39,101 nucleotides of DNA. It comes from Patescibacteria group bacterium. GTDB taxonomy: Bacteria > Patescibacteriota > Gracilibacteria > UBA1369 > 2-02-FULL-48-14. Location of the stretch: the NCBI GenBank assembly GCA_018816805.1, contig JAHIVE010000005.1, positions 1-39,101 on the forward strand, given 5' to 3'. Both the position numbers and the translations under genes were made by a program. The notes under the pieces are model-generated. The model saw only the letters and a program-made list of their open reading frames with translations. It was not told where the DNA came from and did no database searches. This document shows positions 24,955 to 33,344 of the stretch, one piece after another (within the stretch, counting starts at the first letter, position 1; each line of letters opens with the position of its first letter).

Positions 24955-26037
24955 CCCTTCAATCACTTCTTTCATAGCTTTTTTAAACGCCTCAGTTGAA
25001 AATTTACCAGCATGTTTGGCAATTTCATTAGCATTAAAATCCTTCTCATTAATGAGAAGCTGCGTCAGACCTTCTTCCATACTGCTCACCGACTGTTCAT
25101 CAAAAAACTGCCCGGTTTTTCCTTCAATTACAGTTTCAGTCAATCCACCGCGGCCATAGGCTAAAACTGGCTTACCACAGGCCATGGCCTCAATTGGTGC
25201 AATACCAAAATCCTCTTCACCGGGGAAAATAAACGCCCTGCAATTTTCCAAATATTCACGCACAACTTCGTCAGACTTAAATCCTAAGAAATCAATATTT
25301 GAAGCTGCCATCCCGGAAAGACGCTTTCTATCCGGACCATCTCCAATCACAATCAGTCGCTTCCCAAGTCTATTAAAAAGCTCTACAGCTAAATCAATGC
25401 GCTTGTAGGGAGTCAAAGTAGACACAATTAGAAAATACCCCTCATGCTTTCCATGAACTTCAAACTCAGAAACATCCACAGGCGGATAAATCACTTCAGA
25501 CTCCCTCCTGTAATATTTCCAAATTCTATTTTTTACCGTTTTAGAATTCGCAATGGGTACGTCCACGCGACTCGAAGCCATATAATCCCAAAGCCGAACC
25601 TTATGAAGCAGTTTAGAAACAGCAATTTCACCCGCCAACCCCAAATTCTGCTCCTTCAAATATTCATGAGTGTAATCCCAGGCATATCTCATTGGACTAT
25701 GATAATAACAAATATGTTTGGTCTCCAAATTGGTAATAATGCCATGTGCATAAGCACTACTGCTACTTACAACTACGTCATATCCACTAAAATCAAATCT
25801 CTCAACAGCACCAGGCATTAAAGGGAACATCATTTTATGCATGCCCGGCAAAAAACGCGGATATTTTTGCAAATAAGAAGTCCTTACGCGTTCAGGTGGA
25901 AACATTTCCCCGCAAACTCTTTTATCATATAGCAACGTATAAACCGGCGCGTCCGGATACATATCCATCAAAACCTTGAGAACACGCTCAGCTCCCCCCA
26001 ATCGGAGTAAAAAATCATGGACGAATGCAATCTTCAT
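24949..26037 (-). CDS. Glycosyltransferase family 4 (GT-B)
   Basis: A 362-residue cytoplasmic GT-B enzyme that probably transfers a sugar in surface-polysaccharide synthesis. The N-terminal domain starts MKIAFVHDFLLRLGGAERVLKVL with the glycine-rich acceptor loop. The nucleotide-sugar domain shows YFLIVSTLTPYKRIDLAVELF, LIVIGDGPDRKRL and FIFPGEEDFGIAPIEAMACGKPVLAYGRGG, i.e. the EDFGIxxxE motif of GT4. It is 12 bases from the next GT4 gene upstream. Its stop codon lies inside one arm of a long inverted repeat. Confidence 0.93.
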   Translation of the reverse strand: MKIAFVHDFLLRLGGAERVLKVLMDMYPDAPVYTLLYDKRVCGEMFPPERVRTSYLQKYPRFLPGMHKMMFPLMPGAVERFDFSGYDVVVSSSSAYAHGIITNLETKHICYYHSPMRYAWDYTHEYLKEQNLGLAGEIAVSKLLHKVRLWDYMASSRVDVPIANSKTVKNRIWKYYRRESEVIYPPVDVSEFEVHGKHEGYFLIVSTLTPYKRIDLAVELFNRLGKRLIVIGDGPDRKRLSGMAASNIDFLGFKSDEVVREYLENCRAFIFPGEEDFGIAPIEAMACGKPVLAYGRGGLTETVIEGKTGQFFDEQSVSSMEEGLTQLLINEKDFNANEIAKHAGKFSTEAFKKAMKEVIEGR

Positions 26038-26049
26038 ACATAAAAAATT

Positions 26050-27162
26050 TTATAATGTTTTCTGAAAATTCGCCATCATCTTATCAGCAGCTTTTTTCCA
26101 AGAAAATTCTTTAAGTCGCAGCGTACCTTTCTTAACAAGTTCATTTTTTAGTTTAGGGTCATTTAAAATTTTAATCATCTGTTTTGCAAAACCCTCAGAA
26201 TCACCTGGCTCGGAATATAGTGCAGCATCTCCCGCAACTTCATGCAAAGTTGGGATAGACGAACAAATAACAGCACATTCACTGTCGAAAGCTTGCAAAA
26301 TAGGCATACCAAAACCTTCCTCGCGAGAGGGAAGGACTAAAGCGGAAGCAGACCTAAAAAGCCCAGCAGCATCTTCCTCTGAAATATATCCGGGAGATAA
26401 AATTGTACCCTGTAAATCATGGTCTTCCATCCGCCTAAAAAGATCACCCCAACCATGACCATACATGCCACCCAAAAACAATCGCCCTTTTGAATACATT
26501 TTTTGTACAATCTCCCAGGCATCAAGCAGCACCAAAAGATTCTTTTTTGTCTCAAGTCGCCCAATAAACAAAAATAATGGATCATCTTTCTCCAATTGAT
26601 AATGATTCATAACTGCCTTGACTTGAATTTCATTGATTTTTTTTATTGGTAGACAGCCATGATGCACCACAACAATTTTCCCCTCTTTACATTTGTAATA
26701 TCGAATTAAATCCTCCTTAACCGCAGAGGTGGGAACAAAAACTTTCTTTGCTCGTCTGAGTGCCCGTCTTGTGCTCCAAGCCAAATAAAAACTTTGAAAA
26801 GCGCCATACGCCATTGGATATTTTTCAAAAGCAACATCATGAATTGTCACAAAAGAATTCCTAGGTGCAAAAAATGGCAAAACATGCGACGGAATAAACA
26901 AAACATCAGGTCTATGCAACAGCATCTCTAAGCTCAATCTCACAACTGTCCACAGACGAGGCAACCAAAGCACGCGCTGCAACTTTTCAGGAAATCCCTC
27001 AATTCTACGTGGCGTATAAAGTCTTATCTCAAAATCCTCATTCTCATCAATCAAAGCCTTTATAATTTCAGTGCTATACCTCTCAACACCAGTTGGATGC
27101 TCTCTGGCACTGCGCGACGCATCAATCCCAAGGATTTTGCGGTTTTCTTTCACGATCAGCAA
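26050..27162 (-). CDS. Glycosyltransferase family 4 (GT-B)
   Basis: A second GT4-family enzyme, 370 residues. The N-terminal domain opens KILGIDASRSAREHPTGVERYSTEI; the C-terminal domain has PLFLFIGRLETKKNLLVLLDAW, RLFLGGMYGHGW, and the donor-site LVLPSREEGFGMPILQAFDSECAVICS. The start is non-ATG: TTG at 27162 or GTG at 27153. It overlaps the end of the comF-like gene by up to 41 bases, so translation is probably coupled. With the neighbouring GT4 it forms a small glycan-assembly pair; the glycan is unknown. Confidence 0.92.
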   Translation of the reverse strand: MLIVKENRKILGIDASRSAREHPTGVERYSTEIIKALIDENEDFEIRLYTPRRIEGFPEKLQRVLWLPRLWTVVRLSLEMLLHRPDVLFIPSHVLPFFAPRNSFVTIHDVAFEKYPMAYGAFQSFYLAWSTRRALRRAKKVFVPTSAVKEDLIRYYKCKEGKIVVVHHGCLPIKKINEIQVKAVMNHYQLEKDDPLFLFIGRLETKKNLLVLLDAWEIVQKMYSKGRLFLGGMYGHGWGDLFRRMEDHDLQGTILSPGYISEEDAAGLFRSASALVLPSREEGFGMPILQAFDSECAVICSSIPTLHEVAGDAALYSEPGDSEGFAKQMIKILNDPKLKNELVKKGTLRLKEFSWKKAADKMMANFQKTL

Positions 27163-27775
27163 GGGTTAGTGCAGAAACATTTTGGATCCCGGCTTCAAGT
27201 AAAACTTTCCGGCACGCAAGTAATGTGGATCCGGTCGTCACTATATCATCCACAAGCACTATATGGCTATCCTTTGACGGCGGTTTTAGAACTTGAAACG
27301 CATTTTGCATATTAGCCATCCTCTCAACCTTTGAAGACCTCAAAGCCTGCACCTCAGTTTGCCTAACGCGACAAAGTCCATAAAAAACCTGAGCACCCGT
27401 CATTTTTGCCACCCATTTTGCCAGCAAGGCAGCCTGATTATAACCACGCTCATTCTCACGTGTTTTATGCAGTGGTATAGGAACCAAATAACTTTCCCTC
27501 GGGTCAAAAGATAAAAGCGAAAGCGCAGCCGCCATATAAGGAACAAAAATCCGGAAAATATCCGCTTGGTGAGAATATTTAAAAGGGTGAATTAGCCTCT
27601 CTAAAATGGAATTCGCCTGATAATACATGCTTGTGCAGACCTTCAAATCATCAATCTCCCTAATATGCGGCGAAAAAACTAAATGCTTAAAACAATCCTC
27701 ACAGAGCGGCTCACTCAAATATCCGCAAGAAAGGCAGGGGGAGGGGAACAAAATCTTCAATATTTGATGAATCAT
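27122..27775 (-). CDS. comF: ComF-family phosphoribosyltransferase-like protein
   Basis: From the ATG at 27773-27775 this is 217 residues. An N-terminal zinc-finger-like segment (PCLSCGYLSEPLCEDCF) is followed by a type I phosphoribosyltransferase domain with the PRPP-binding motif IVLVDDIVTTGSTLLAC and the ComF signature VPIPLHKTRENERGYNQAALLA. ComF proteins are needed for DNA uptake in several competent bacteria, though the reaction is not known. The pilin at 3241 is the only other possible uptake gene in the window. A GTG at 27790 would add five residues. Confidence 0.92.
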   Translation of the reverse strand: MIHQILKILFPSPCLSCGYLSEPLCEDCFKHLVFSPHIREIDDLKVCTSMYYQANSILERLIHPFKYSHQADIFRIFVPYMAAALSLLSFDPRESYLVPIPLHKTRENERGYNQAALLAKWVAKMTGAQVFYGLCRVRQTEVQALRSSKVERMANMQNAFQVLKPPSKDSHIVLVDDIVTTGSTLLACRKVLLEAGIQNVSALTLADRERKPQNPWD

Positions 27776-27834
27776 AACAAAAATATACACCGTAGCACCT
27801 GAAAAAAACCTGAATTTTTTTTTACAAAAAAAAA

Positions 27835-27843
27835 TGCTAAAAT
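27835..27843 (+). promoter_or_regulatory. Extended -10 promoter for the nudix gene
   Basis: TGCTAAAAT, with expected initiation near 27850, leaves a leader of about four bases before the ATG at 27854. The upstream region is an A/T tract with no clear -35. Confidence 0.4.
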
Positions 27844-27853
27844 TTCCTTAACT

Positions 27854-28327
27854 ATGAAATCCAAAAATAAACGTTTTCCTCGCCCAAGAGTAGTGAGAGA
27901 AAAATCATGTGGAATTATTGTTTTCCGCACTGAGAACAGCATAAGAGAGTACCTTCTTCTTCATTACCCCGGAGGACACTGGGATTATCCCAAAGGCCAC
28001 GTTGAAGAAAGAGACTCATCAGAAAAAGAAACTGCATGCCGTGAACTACAAGAGGAAACTGGCATAACAAAAATAAAATTCATACCAGGCTTCCGCGAAC
28101 CCATGTATTATCAATTTTTCAGAGGAAAAAGCGAACTTGTAAAAAAAACCGTAGTATATTTTTTAGCAGAAGTTCAACAAATTGATGTTGTTATTTCATT
28201 CGAACACCAAGGCTTCATTTGGCTTCCATATTCAGAAGCAATGAAAAAACTAACATTTGAAAATGCCAGAAATCTGCTTAATATAGCTGAGGACATAATG
28301 CAATCCCACACAAAAAATGGATATTAA
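27854..28327 (+). CDS. Nudix hydrolase
   Basis: A 157-residue nudix-fold enzyme that hydrolyses a nucleoside diphosphate linked to another group. The nudix box is GHVEERDSSEKETACRELQEETGI, with REL.EE catalytic acids, preceded by HYPGGHWDYPKGHVE as in the diadenosine tetraphosphate (Ap4A) hydrolase branch (WDFPKGH). SCGIIVFR is the first strand. The substrate is inferred, not shown. The next gene starts 11 bases before its stop. Confidence 0.92.
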   Translation: MKSKNKRFPRPRVVREKSCGIIVFRTENSIREYLLLHYPGGHWDYPKGHVEERDSSEKETACRELQEETGITKIKFIPGFREPMYYQFFRGKSELVKKTVVYFLAEVQQIDVVISFEHQGFIWLPYSEAMKKLTFENARNLLNIAEDIMQSHTKNGY

Positions 28328-28556
28328 AGAATTAATTGCTTTTGTTACCTTGGTCCCTGCACTCGCATGGTTCGTTAACGCATTTATAAAAATCTACAAA
28401 CTCTACCAAACGCACGAAAAAGAAATTAAAGAAAAAGTAAAAGAGACAACTGAGGATTTGAAGGAAAAAGCTAAAGAAATTTCGGAAAAAATCACCACGC
28501 CGCCTCAATCGACACCACAAAACCCAAATGACAAACAAGACGAACAACTTTACTGA
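28317..28556 (+). CDS. Small single-pass membrane protein with charged coiled-coil tail
   Basis: This 79-residue protein has an N-terminal TM segment (about 5-25, ELIAFVTLVPALAWFVNAFI), then a Lys/Glu amphipathic helix (KEIKEKVKETTEDLKEKAKEISEKI) and a disordered Pro/Gln/Asn tail. Function unknown. It overlaps the nudix gene by 11 bases and the UvrD-like gene by 29, so it sits in a tightly coupled three-gene operon. Confidence 0.7.
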   Translation: MDIKELIAFVTLVPALAWFVNAFIKIYKLYQTHEKEIKEKVKETTEDLKEKAKEISEKITTPPQSTPQNPNDKQDEQLY

Positions 28557-31500
28557 ACTTTACGCGGCGCTCAACTCCAAGCAAAAAGAAGCGGTAGATC
28601 ACATTGAAGGCCCAATGATGGTCCTTGCCGGACCGGGAACCGGGAAAACGCAAATAATTGCAATGCGAATCGCCCGCATTTTGCTTGAGACGCAAATGGA
28701 TCCGCAAAATATCCTTTGTCTGACTTTTACTGAATCTGGTGTTGTAGCAATGCGCAAACGTCTTTTGGAAATTATTGGGACTTCTGCTTATTACGTTCGC
28801 ATTCACACTTTCCATTCCTTCTGCAATGACGTCATTAAGGAAAACCCGGAAAAATTTCTTTTCACTCGTGAACTGGAGCCGCTCACAGACGTAGAACGAA
28901 TCATTTTCTTTCGTGAAATTTTGGACGGTTTTCCACTTAAAAGCCCTTTAAAACCATATGGGGACCCTTACTTCTACCGTTACGACATTGAAAAATCCAT
29001 ACAAGACTTAAAGCGTGAAAACATAAGCCCGGAAAAATTCGAACTTTCACTTTCAGAAATTGAAAATTTTCTCACAAATTTCGCCTCCCAAATTGAATCA
29101 TTCATTGAAATTCACGGTCGTACTCTGAAAGAAGAGGACATCATCAACATTGCAAATCTTCTGCCCGCTTCACCCTTCACATCAGCCTTTGAAGAATTTT
29201 TCAATTCAGACTTCCAAAGCGAACCGGAAAGAAAAAAAGCCCGCACCGCCCTCAAAAACCAAGTAAAAAAAATATACCAAAGCCTCACAACCAGCCTTCC
29301 CAAACAAAAAGAATTAGCCCAAATTTACCGAGCCTATCAAGAAAAACTTCGTCTTAGCGGCCGCTATGACTTTGAAGACATGATCATTTTTGTGGTCAAC
29401 AAGTTCAATGAAGACCCAAATTTCCTACTAAGCTACCAAGAACAATTTCAATACATCCTGGTTGACGAATATCAAGACACCAATGGCGCCCAAAATGAGG
29501 CAATCCGTTTGCTTGGTAGCTATTTTGAGAACCCAAACATATTTGCAGTAGGGGACGACAAGCAATCAATTTATCGTTTCCAAGGCGCCTCACTTGAAAA
29601 CATCCTATTTTTCTCAGACCTCTACAAAACAGACATCCAAATTGTTTCACTCAAGGAAAACTACAGAAGCACACAAACAATTTTAGACGCCGCCGACTCA
29701 ATAATTAAAAACAATGCACTCGGTATCCACACGGTTTTCCCGGACCTTTCAGAAAATCTAAACGCAGCGCTTCAAAAACAGGAAAATCAAATTCAAATTG
29801 CTGAATTTTCAAGCACCCAAACGGAAAACTATTTCTTAGTAAAAAAAATCCAATCTTTGATTGATAACGGCATCCAAGCTTCAGAAATTGCCGTTCTTTA
29901 TAGAAATCACCGTGACGCTCAAGACCTAATTGACCTTTTTCTAAGGCTTAACGTCCCGTTTCGCCTGGAAGCAGGAGAAAACATACTTGAAGACCGCTAC
30001 ATCCAGAAACTTTTGAACATTTTTTTCTACCTTGAAGACCAAACCAATGAAGAACAACTTTTCTATATTCTAAATTATGATTTTTTTGGGATCGACCCGC
30101 TTGAAGTCGCAAAATTATCAATCCAAGCTGCAAAATCCAAAAAATCATTTTTTGATTCCATCCACGATGAAAATTTCCCATCAGCCAAAATCAAAATAAA
30201 TATGGAAAATTTTGCAAACTGGAAAAAAATTGAAGTAAACCAAACATTTTCAGAATTTTTTGAGCACGTAATTAGAGAATCCGGCTACCTGGATTTCATC
30301 CTGAATCTTCCGGAAAAAATGGAACATTTGAACCGCCTAAACACTCTTTTTGATCTTGTTAAAACTTTAAACAGATCAAATCATGCCCTTCACCTAAAGG
30401 ATTTCATTGAATACATAAAAATTCATAAAGAAAACAATCTATCAATTAAATCAGAGGAACTTCAGACAAAAAAAGATGCTGTTCGTCTAATGACAGCCCA
30501 CAAGTCAAAAGGACTCGAATTTGAATATGTCTTCATAATAAAATGCACAGATAAAAACTGGGGGAACAAACCATCAATGGAAAGAATCAAACTTCCATTT
30601 AACCTTCTCACAAAAACCACAACCCAAGACAAAAAGGAAAGAAATGAAGACGAAAGAAGACTTTTTTACGTAGCCCTGACTCGCGCAAAAAAATGTGCAT
30701 ATCTCACATACGCAAACAAAAACGAAAACCAAAGAGACCAAGTCCCATCACTATTTCTTCAAGAAATAAATAAAGAACTAACAGAAAAAATAGACACAAA
30801 ACAAATTGAGGATGAAGCAGAACAAAGATTCCTGACAGTCTTTGCCCCAAAACCAACAAAAGAGCTACAGGAAGCGGAAAAATTATTCGCAACAAGCCTG
30901 CTTGAAAACTACAAAATGAGCGTCACCCATCTTAATAATTATTTGAGATGCCCAAGATATTTCTACTACAAGAATTTACTTAGAACCCCAAGTGCCAAAA
31001 ACTTCTATACCTCTTTTGGCTCCGCAATTCATGAAGCCCTCCGCTCATTTTCAATTGAATACAAAAATCCGCAAAAACCCACCAAAGATTATTTATTGCA
31101 AAGTTTTGAAAAATATCTCAAAAGGGAAGTGCTTTCAAAACAAGATTACCGCGTAGGTCTGGAATTGGGGCAAAAAACCCTTTCGGACTATTACGACACC
31201 TACCAGCAAGAATTCACCTCAAATGTACTCCCTGAATACGACTTCAGCACCCATGGCGTAAATTTAGATGGCATACCACTCACCGGAAAATTGGATAAAA
31301 TTGAAATCTTGGATGAACAATCAAAAACAGTACACGTTGTAGACTACAAAACCGGCAATCCGGACTCAAAATCAAAAGAACTTGCAGAAGGCGGCGAATA
31401 CAGAAGACAAATTGCCTTTTATAAGCTTCTCTGCGACTTATCTCCGGTTTTCCCATACAAAATGGTTTCAGGAGAAATTGATTTCGTCCAAAAATCAAAT

Positions 31501-31665
31501 CGACAGGATGCATTCAAAAAACAAAAATACACAATCACACAGGAGGAGCTTTCAGAACTTAAGGAAACAATCACATCAGTATATTCAGACATAAAAAATC
31601 TCAAATTCCTCTCAAAAGACGAATGGAATTTTTGCGGTGAATGCGCCTACTGCAAAGAACTCTAA
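28528..31665 (+). CDS. UvrD/AddA-type helicase fused to a RecB/AddB-like Fe-S nuclease
   Basis: This 1045-residue DNA repair/recombination protein has an SF1A helicase: Q-motif LNSKQKEAVDH, LAGPGTGKTQIIAMRI (Walker A), TFTESGVVAMRKR, IHTFHSFC, ILVDEYQDTNGAQNE (Walker B), VGDDKQSIYRFQGAS, LKENYRSTQ, RLMTAHKSKGLEFEYVFI, and RRLFYVALTRAKK. A C-terminal PD-(D/E)xK nuclease (about 800-1045) follows, with VTHLNNYLRCPRYFYYKN, GSAIHEAL and VVDYKTGN. The final CGECAYC plus the earlier RCP Cys give the four ligands of an AddB/Cas4-type 4Fe-4S cluster. It probably processes DNA ends. Its stop overlaps the convergent gene's stop. Confidence 0.95.
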   Translation: MTNKTNNFTELYAALNSKQKEAVDHIEGPMMVLAGPGTGKTQIIAMRIARILLETQMDPQNILCLTFTESGVVAMRKRLLEIIGTSAYYVRIHTFHSFCNDVIKENPEKFLFTRELEPLTDVERIIFFREILDGFPLKSPLKPYGDPYFYRYDIEKSIQDLKRENISPEKFELSLSEIENFLTNFASQIESFIEIHGRTLKEEDIINIANLLPASPFTSAFEEFFNSDFQSEPERKKARTALKNQVKKIYQSLTTSLPKQKELAQIYRAYQEKLRLSGRYDFEDMIIFVVNKFNEDPNFLLSYQEQFQYILVDEYQDTNGAQNEAIRLLGSYFENPNIFAVGDDKQSIYRFQGASLENILFFSDLYKTDIQIVSLKENYRSTQTILDAADSIIKNNALGIHTVFPDLSENLNAALQKQENQIQIAEFSSTQTENYFLVKKIQSLIDNGIQASEIAVLYRNHRDAQDLIDLFLRLNVPFRLEAGENILEDRYIQKLLNIFFYLEDQTNEEQLFYILNYDFFGIDPLEVAKLSIQAAKSKKSFFDSIHDENFPSAKIKINMENFANWKKIEVNQTFSEFFEHVIRESGYLDFILNLPEKMEHLNRLNTLFDLVKTLNRSNHALHLKDFIEYIKIHKENNLSIKSEELQTKKDAVRLMTAHKSKGLEFEYVFIIKCTDKNWGNKPSMERIKLPFNLLTKTTTQDKKERNEDERRLFYVALTRAKKCAYLTYANKNENQRDQVPSLFLQEINKELTEKIDTKQIEDEAEQRFLTVFAPKPTKELQEAEKLFATSLLENYKMSVTHLNNYLRCPRYFYYKNLLRTPSAKNFYTSFGSAIHEALRSFSIEYKNPQKPTKDYLLQSFEKYLKREVLSKQDYRVGLELGQKTLSDYYDTYQQEFTSNVLPEYDFSTHGVNLDGIPLTGKLDKIEILDEQSKTVHVVDYKTGNPDSKSKELAEGGEYRRQIAFYKLLCDLSPVFPYKMVSGEIDFVQKSNRQDAFKKQKYTITQEELSELKETITSVYSDIKNLKFLSKDEWNFCGECAYCKEL

Positions 31666-32150
31666 CGACTAACCAATCTCACATATTTCGCTTCGAGTTG
31701 GCCTTCAACCTGATCCCCAACAACAATAACAGTCACTCCAGGTACAAAATTACTTAAAGAAATATGCCCCTTAAACTCAGTATTCTCTTTATCCACAATT
31801 ACAACACGCTCATCACCATTTTTTGTAAGTAAAACTGCTCTATAAGTGCCTCCACCAATTTCTTCAAGGGTTGCAATTTCACCAATAGCAGACAAATCTT
31901 GAATCAACTCAGATTCCACCATGGGCTTCAAAACAGCATCTGCAAGAAACCTCCTAGAACTGAGATCAACATCACCCCTAACCGTTTGAACAAATTCTCT
32001 AACAATTTCTTGAGTCTCTTTTTGATGAGCCTTATAACCCTGATCATGTCCAACAACCATTCCTGAAGCAAATGCTCCGCCAACTAAGGCTACATTTAGT
32101 ACAACCAACACAACAGTCATCAATTTTTTATTACTAAGCAGCTTTTTCAT
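31662..32150 (-). CDS. Membrane-anchored hypothetical protein, third gene of the ECF operon
   Basis: This 162-residue protein has an N-terminal TM signal anchor (about 9-34, LMTVVLVVLNVALVGGAFASGMVV). It continues into a helical stalk and a beta-rich C-terminal domain (YRAVLLTKNGDERVVIVD…FKGHISLSNFVPGVTVIVVGDQVEGQLEAKYVRLV), which resembles small OB-like domains of extracytoplasmic proteins. Function unknown; it may sense or modulate the signal for the sigma factor (inference from operon position). It overlaps the preceding gene by 17 bases, and its stop overlaps the convergent helicase stop. Confidence 0.75.
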   Translation of the reverse strand: MKKLLSNKKLMTVVLVVLNVALVGGAFASGMVVGHDQGYKAHQKETQEIVREFVQTVRGDVDLSSRRFLADAVLKPMVESELIQDLSAIGEIATLEEIGGGTYRAVLLTKNGDERVVIVDKENTEFKGHISLSNFVPGVTVIVVGDQVEGQLEAKYVRLVSR

Positions 32151-32535
32151 AAACTAAGTGTGAATTGATACGTAGTAATCTCGCAAAATAGTATATAACA
32201 AAAAGAACAGAACCCATAAGCAAACTCATGGACAAAAGTGGTAGTCTTTCCAAAATAGCCATAAAACCAGTAGAAGAAAATAAAATGCTTGGGGCTTTAA
32301 TCATTGTCAAAATATACAAAACCAAATCAGACTCAATCACACTCAACACCAGACCAGTTAAACCATAAAAAGCAACAAGCAAAGCAAACAAAGTTACAAC
32401 CCCAGATTTAATAATTTCCCACCGGGAAAGAAAAACCGCACGCTTTTTTACTCGTATAGAAATCTTTGCAGACAGATCCACAGGAACTTTTATGTCCGGT
32501 ACAAAATTTTTCAACATTGTTTCAATATCTTTCAT
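32134..32535 (-). CDS. Membrane protein, probable anti-sigma factor
   Basis: A 133-residue protein. A short cytoplasmic N-terminus (about 1-37, MKDIETMLKNFVPDIKVPVDLS…) precedes three predicted TM segments (IKSGVVTLFALLVAFYGLTGLVL; LVLYILTMIKAPSILF; LSMSLLMGSVLFVIYYFARLL). Its start overlaps the ECF sigma stop (ATGA), the usual arrangement for a sigma/anti-sigma pair, and the N-terminal helix could bind the sigma factor. No zinc-binding HxxxCxxC motif of ZAS-type anti-sigmas is present. The assignment rests on gene order and topology. Confidence 0.65.
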   Translation of the reverse strand: MKDIETMLKNFVPDIKVPVDLSAKISIRVKKRAVFLSRWEIIKSGVVTLFALLVAFYGLTGLVLSVIESDLVLYILTMIKAPSILFSSTGFMAILERLPLLSMSLLMGSVLFVIYYFARLLRINSHLVYEKAA

Positions 32536-33113
32536 TTTTTGGAATAAATTTGAGCTTCTAGAATAACTTTTAGTTTTGATTTTGCCCTATTGAGGTGAAC
32601 TTTTACGGTACTCATAGGTAACTGTAGTATATCTGATATTTCTTGATAAGACAGGTCTTCTGTGTACCTCATCTGCAAGATTATCTGATACTTCTCCGGT
32701 AACTTTTCTATAGCCTCTCTTACAATTCCTGCCTCTTCTTTTGACTGAATTCTCTCGTGAGTACCGGGACCACTATCCTCAATCATTGATTCAAATTCTC
32801 TTTCATCCTCATCAGTTGTCATGTCCGAGAAGTTGAAACTCTTTTTCTTTTTAGCCAGATTCCTACATAGATTTACACAAATTGTCATCAACCAAGGCTT
32901 CAAATTCAATTCCGACTTTGGATGCTTTATGAGGTTCTCATAAGCCTTTAGGAAGGTATCTTGGGAAACATCTTCTGCATCCTTTGGATTCCTGGTAAAC
33001 TTATATGCTAACCTGAAAACGGGAGACGAATACCTCTCAATTATTGCATTGAAAGCTTCATTATCACCGGCTTGAAAAGCATCTAGGAGTGCATTATCTG
33101 ATTGTTCAGTCAT
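32532..33113 (-). CDS. ECF-type RNA polymerase sigma factor (RpoE-like)
   Basis: A 193-residue sigma70-family ECF factor. Region 2 includes YSSPVFRLAYKFTRNPKDAEDVSQDTFLKAYENL, with the DAEDxxQdtFlka core-binding signature. After a linker (about 95-125, acidic), region 4 has EAIEKLPEKYQIILQMRYTEDLSYQEISDILQLPMSTVKVHLNRAKSKLK, the -35-binding helix-turn-helix. It leads a coupled three-gene operon with a putative membrane anti-sigma. Two palindromes lie upstream (33163-33178 and 33201-33229). A TATACT -10 (33136-33141) with a weak -35 could be its promoter. Confidence 0.95.
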   Translation of the reverse strand: MTEQSDNALLDAFQAGDNEAFNAIIERYSSPVFRLAYKFTRNPKDAEDVSQDTFLKAYENLIKHPKSELNLKPWLMTICVNLCRNLAKKKKSFNFSDMTTDEDEREFESMIEDSGPGTHERIQSKEEAGIVREAIEKLPEKYQIILQMRYTEDLSYQEISDILQLPMSTVKVHLNRAKSKLKVILEAQIYSKK

Positions 33114-33162
33114 TGTTTTTACTATTGCGCTCCACAGTATAATACAAAATGAAACAAAAAAA

Positions 33163-33178
33163 GTTACATTTTTGTAAC
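33163..33178. repeat. Palindrome GTTACA-4-TGTAAC upstream of the ECF sigma gene
   Basis: GTTACA (33163-33168) and TGTAAC (33173-33178) around TTTT form a perfect 16-base palindrome, about 50 bases before the sigma start. Possible operator or ECF recognition region; no data to decide. TTTTTGTAACAT (33169-33180) recurs before the lipoprotein gene on the minus strand at 10176-10187. Confidence 0.5.
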
Positions 33179-33200
33179 ATAAATTTCATTTAGATGTTTA

Positions 33201-33232
33201 ATACTAATAAATCATTGATTTATTAGTATAAT
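33201..33232 (+). promoter_or_regulatory. 29-base perfect palindrome overlapping a TATAAT promoter
   Basis: ATACTAATAAATCA (33201-33214), a single T, and its exact reverse complement TGATTTATTAGTAT (33216-33229). The right arm runs into TATAAT (33227-33232), so a dimeric protein bound here would cover the -35/-10 region. The expected transcript starts at about 33239 and reads into the hairpin RNA region. Confidence 0.65.
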
Positions 33233-33238
33233 TTTTAA

Positions 33239-33309
33239 AAACAACGGAGAGTCTTCAGGGAAAAGACTCGTGAAACATCCCCCCAAACCGCGTGGATAGG
33301 GGGGATTTT
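33239..33309 (+). ncRNA. Candidate small structured RNA
   Basis: About 71 bases between a TATAAT promoter and a terminator, with no ORF. Hairpin 1 is GAGTCTT/AAGACTC (33249-33255 with 33263-33269) around loop CAGGGAA. Hairpin 2 is the terminator below. I do not recognise it as a known RNA family. It could be a free small RNA or a leader with an attenuator for the small ORF at 33345. No expression data. Confidence 0.5.
33277..33309 (+). terminator. Rho-independent terminator of the candidate RNA
   Basis: ATCCCCCC (33277-33284) pairs with GGGGGGAT (33299-33306), an 8-bp stem with a 14-base loop holding GCGTGGA, followed by TTTT. Strong GC stem in AT-rich surroundings. Confidence 0.75.
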
Positions 33310-33344
33310 GCATAACTTTCAATTATAATAAAAACATATATAAT

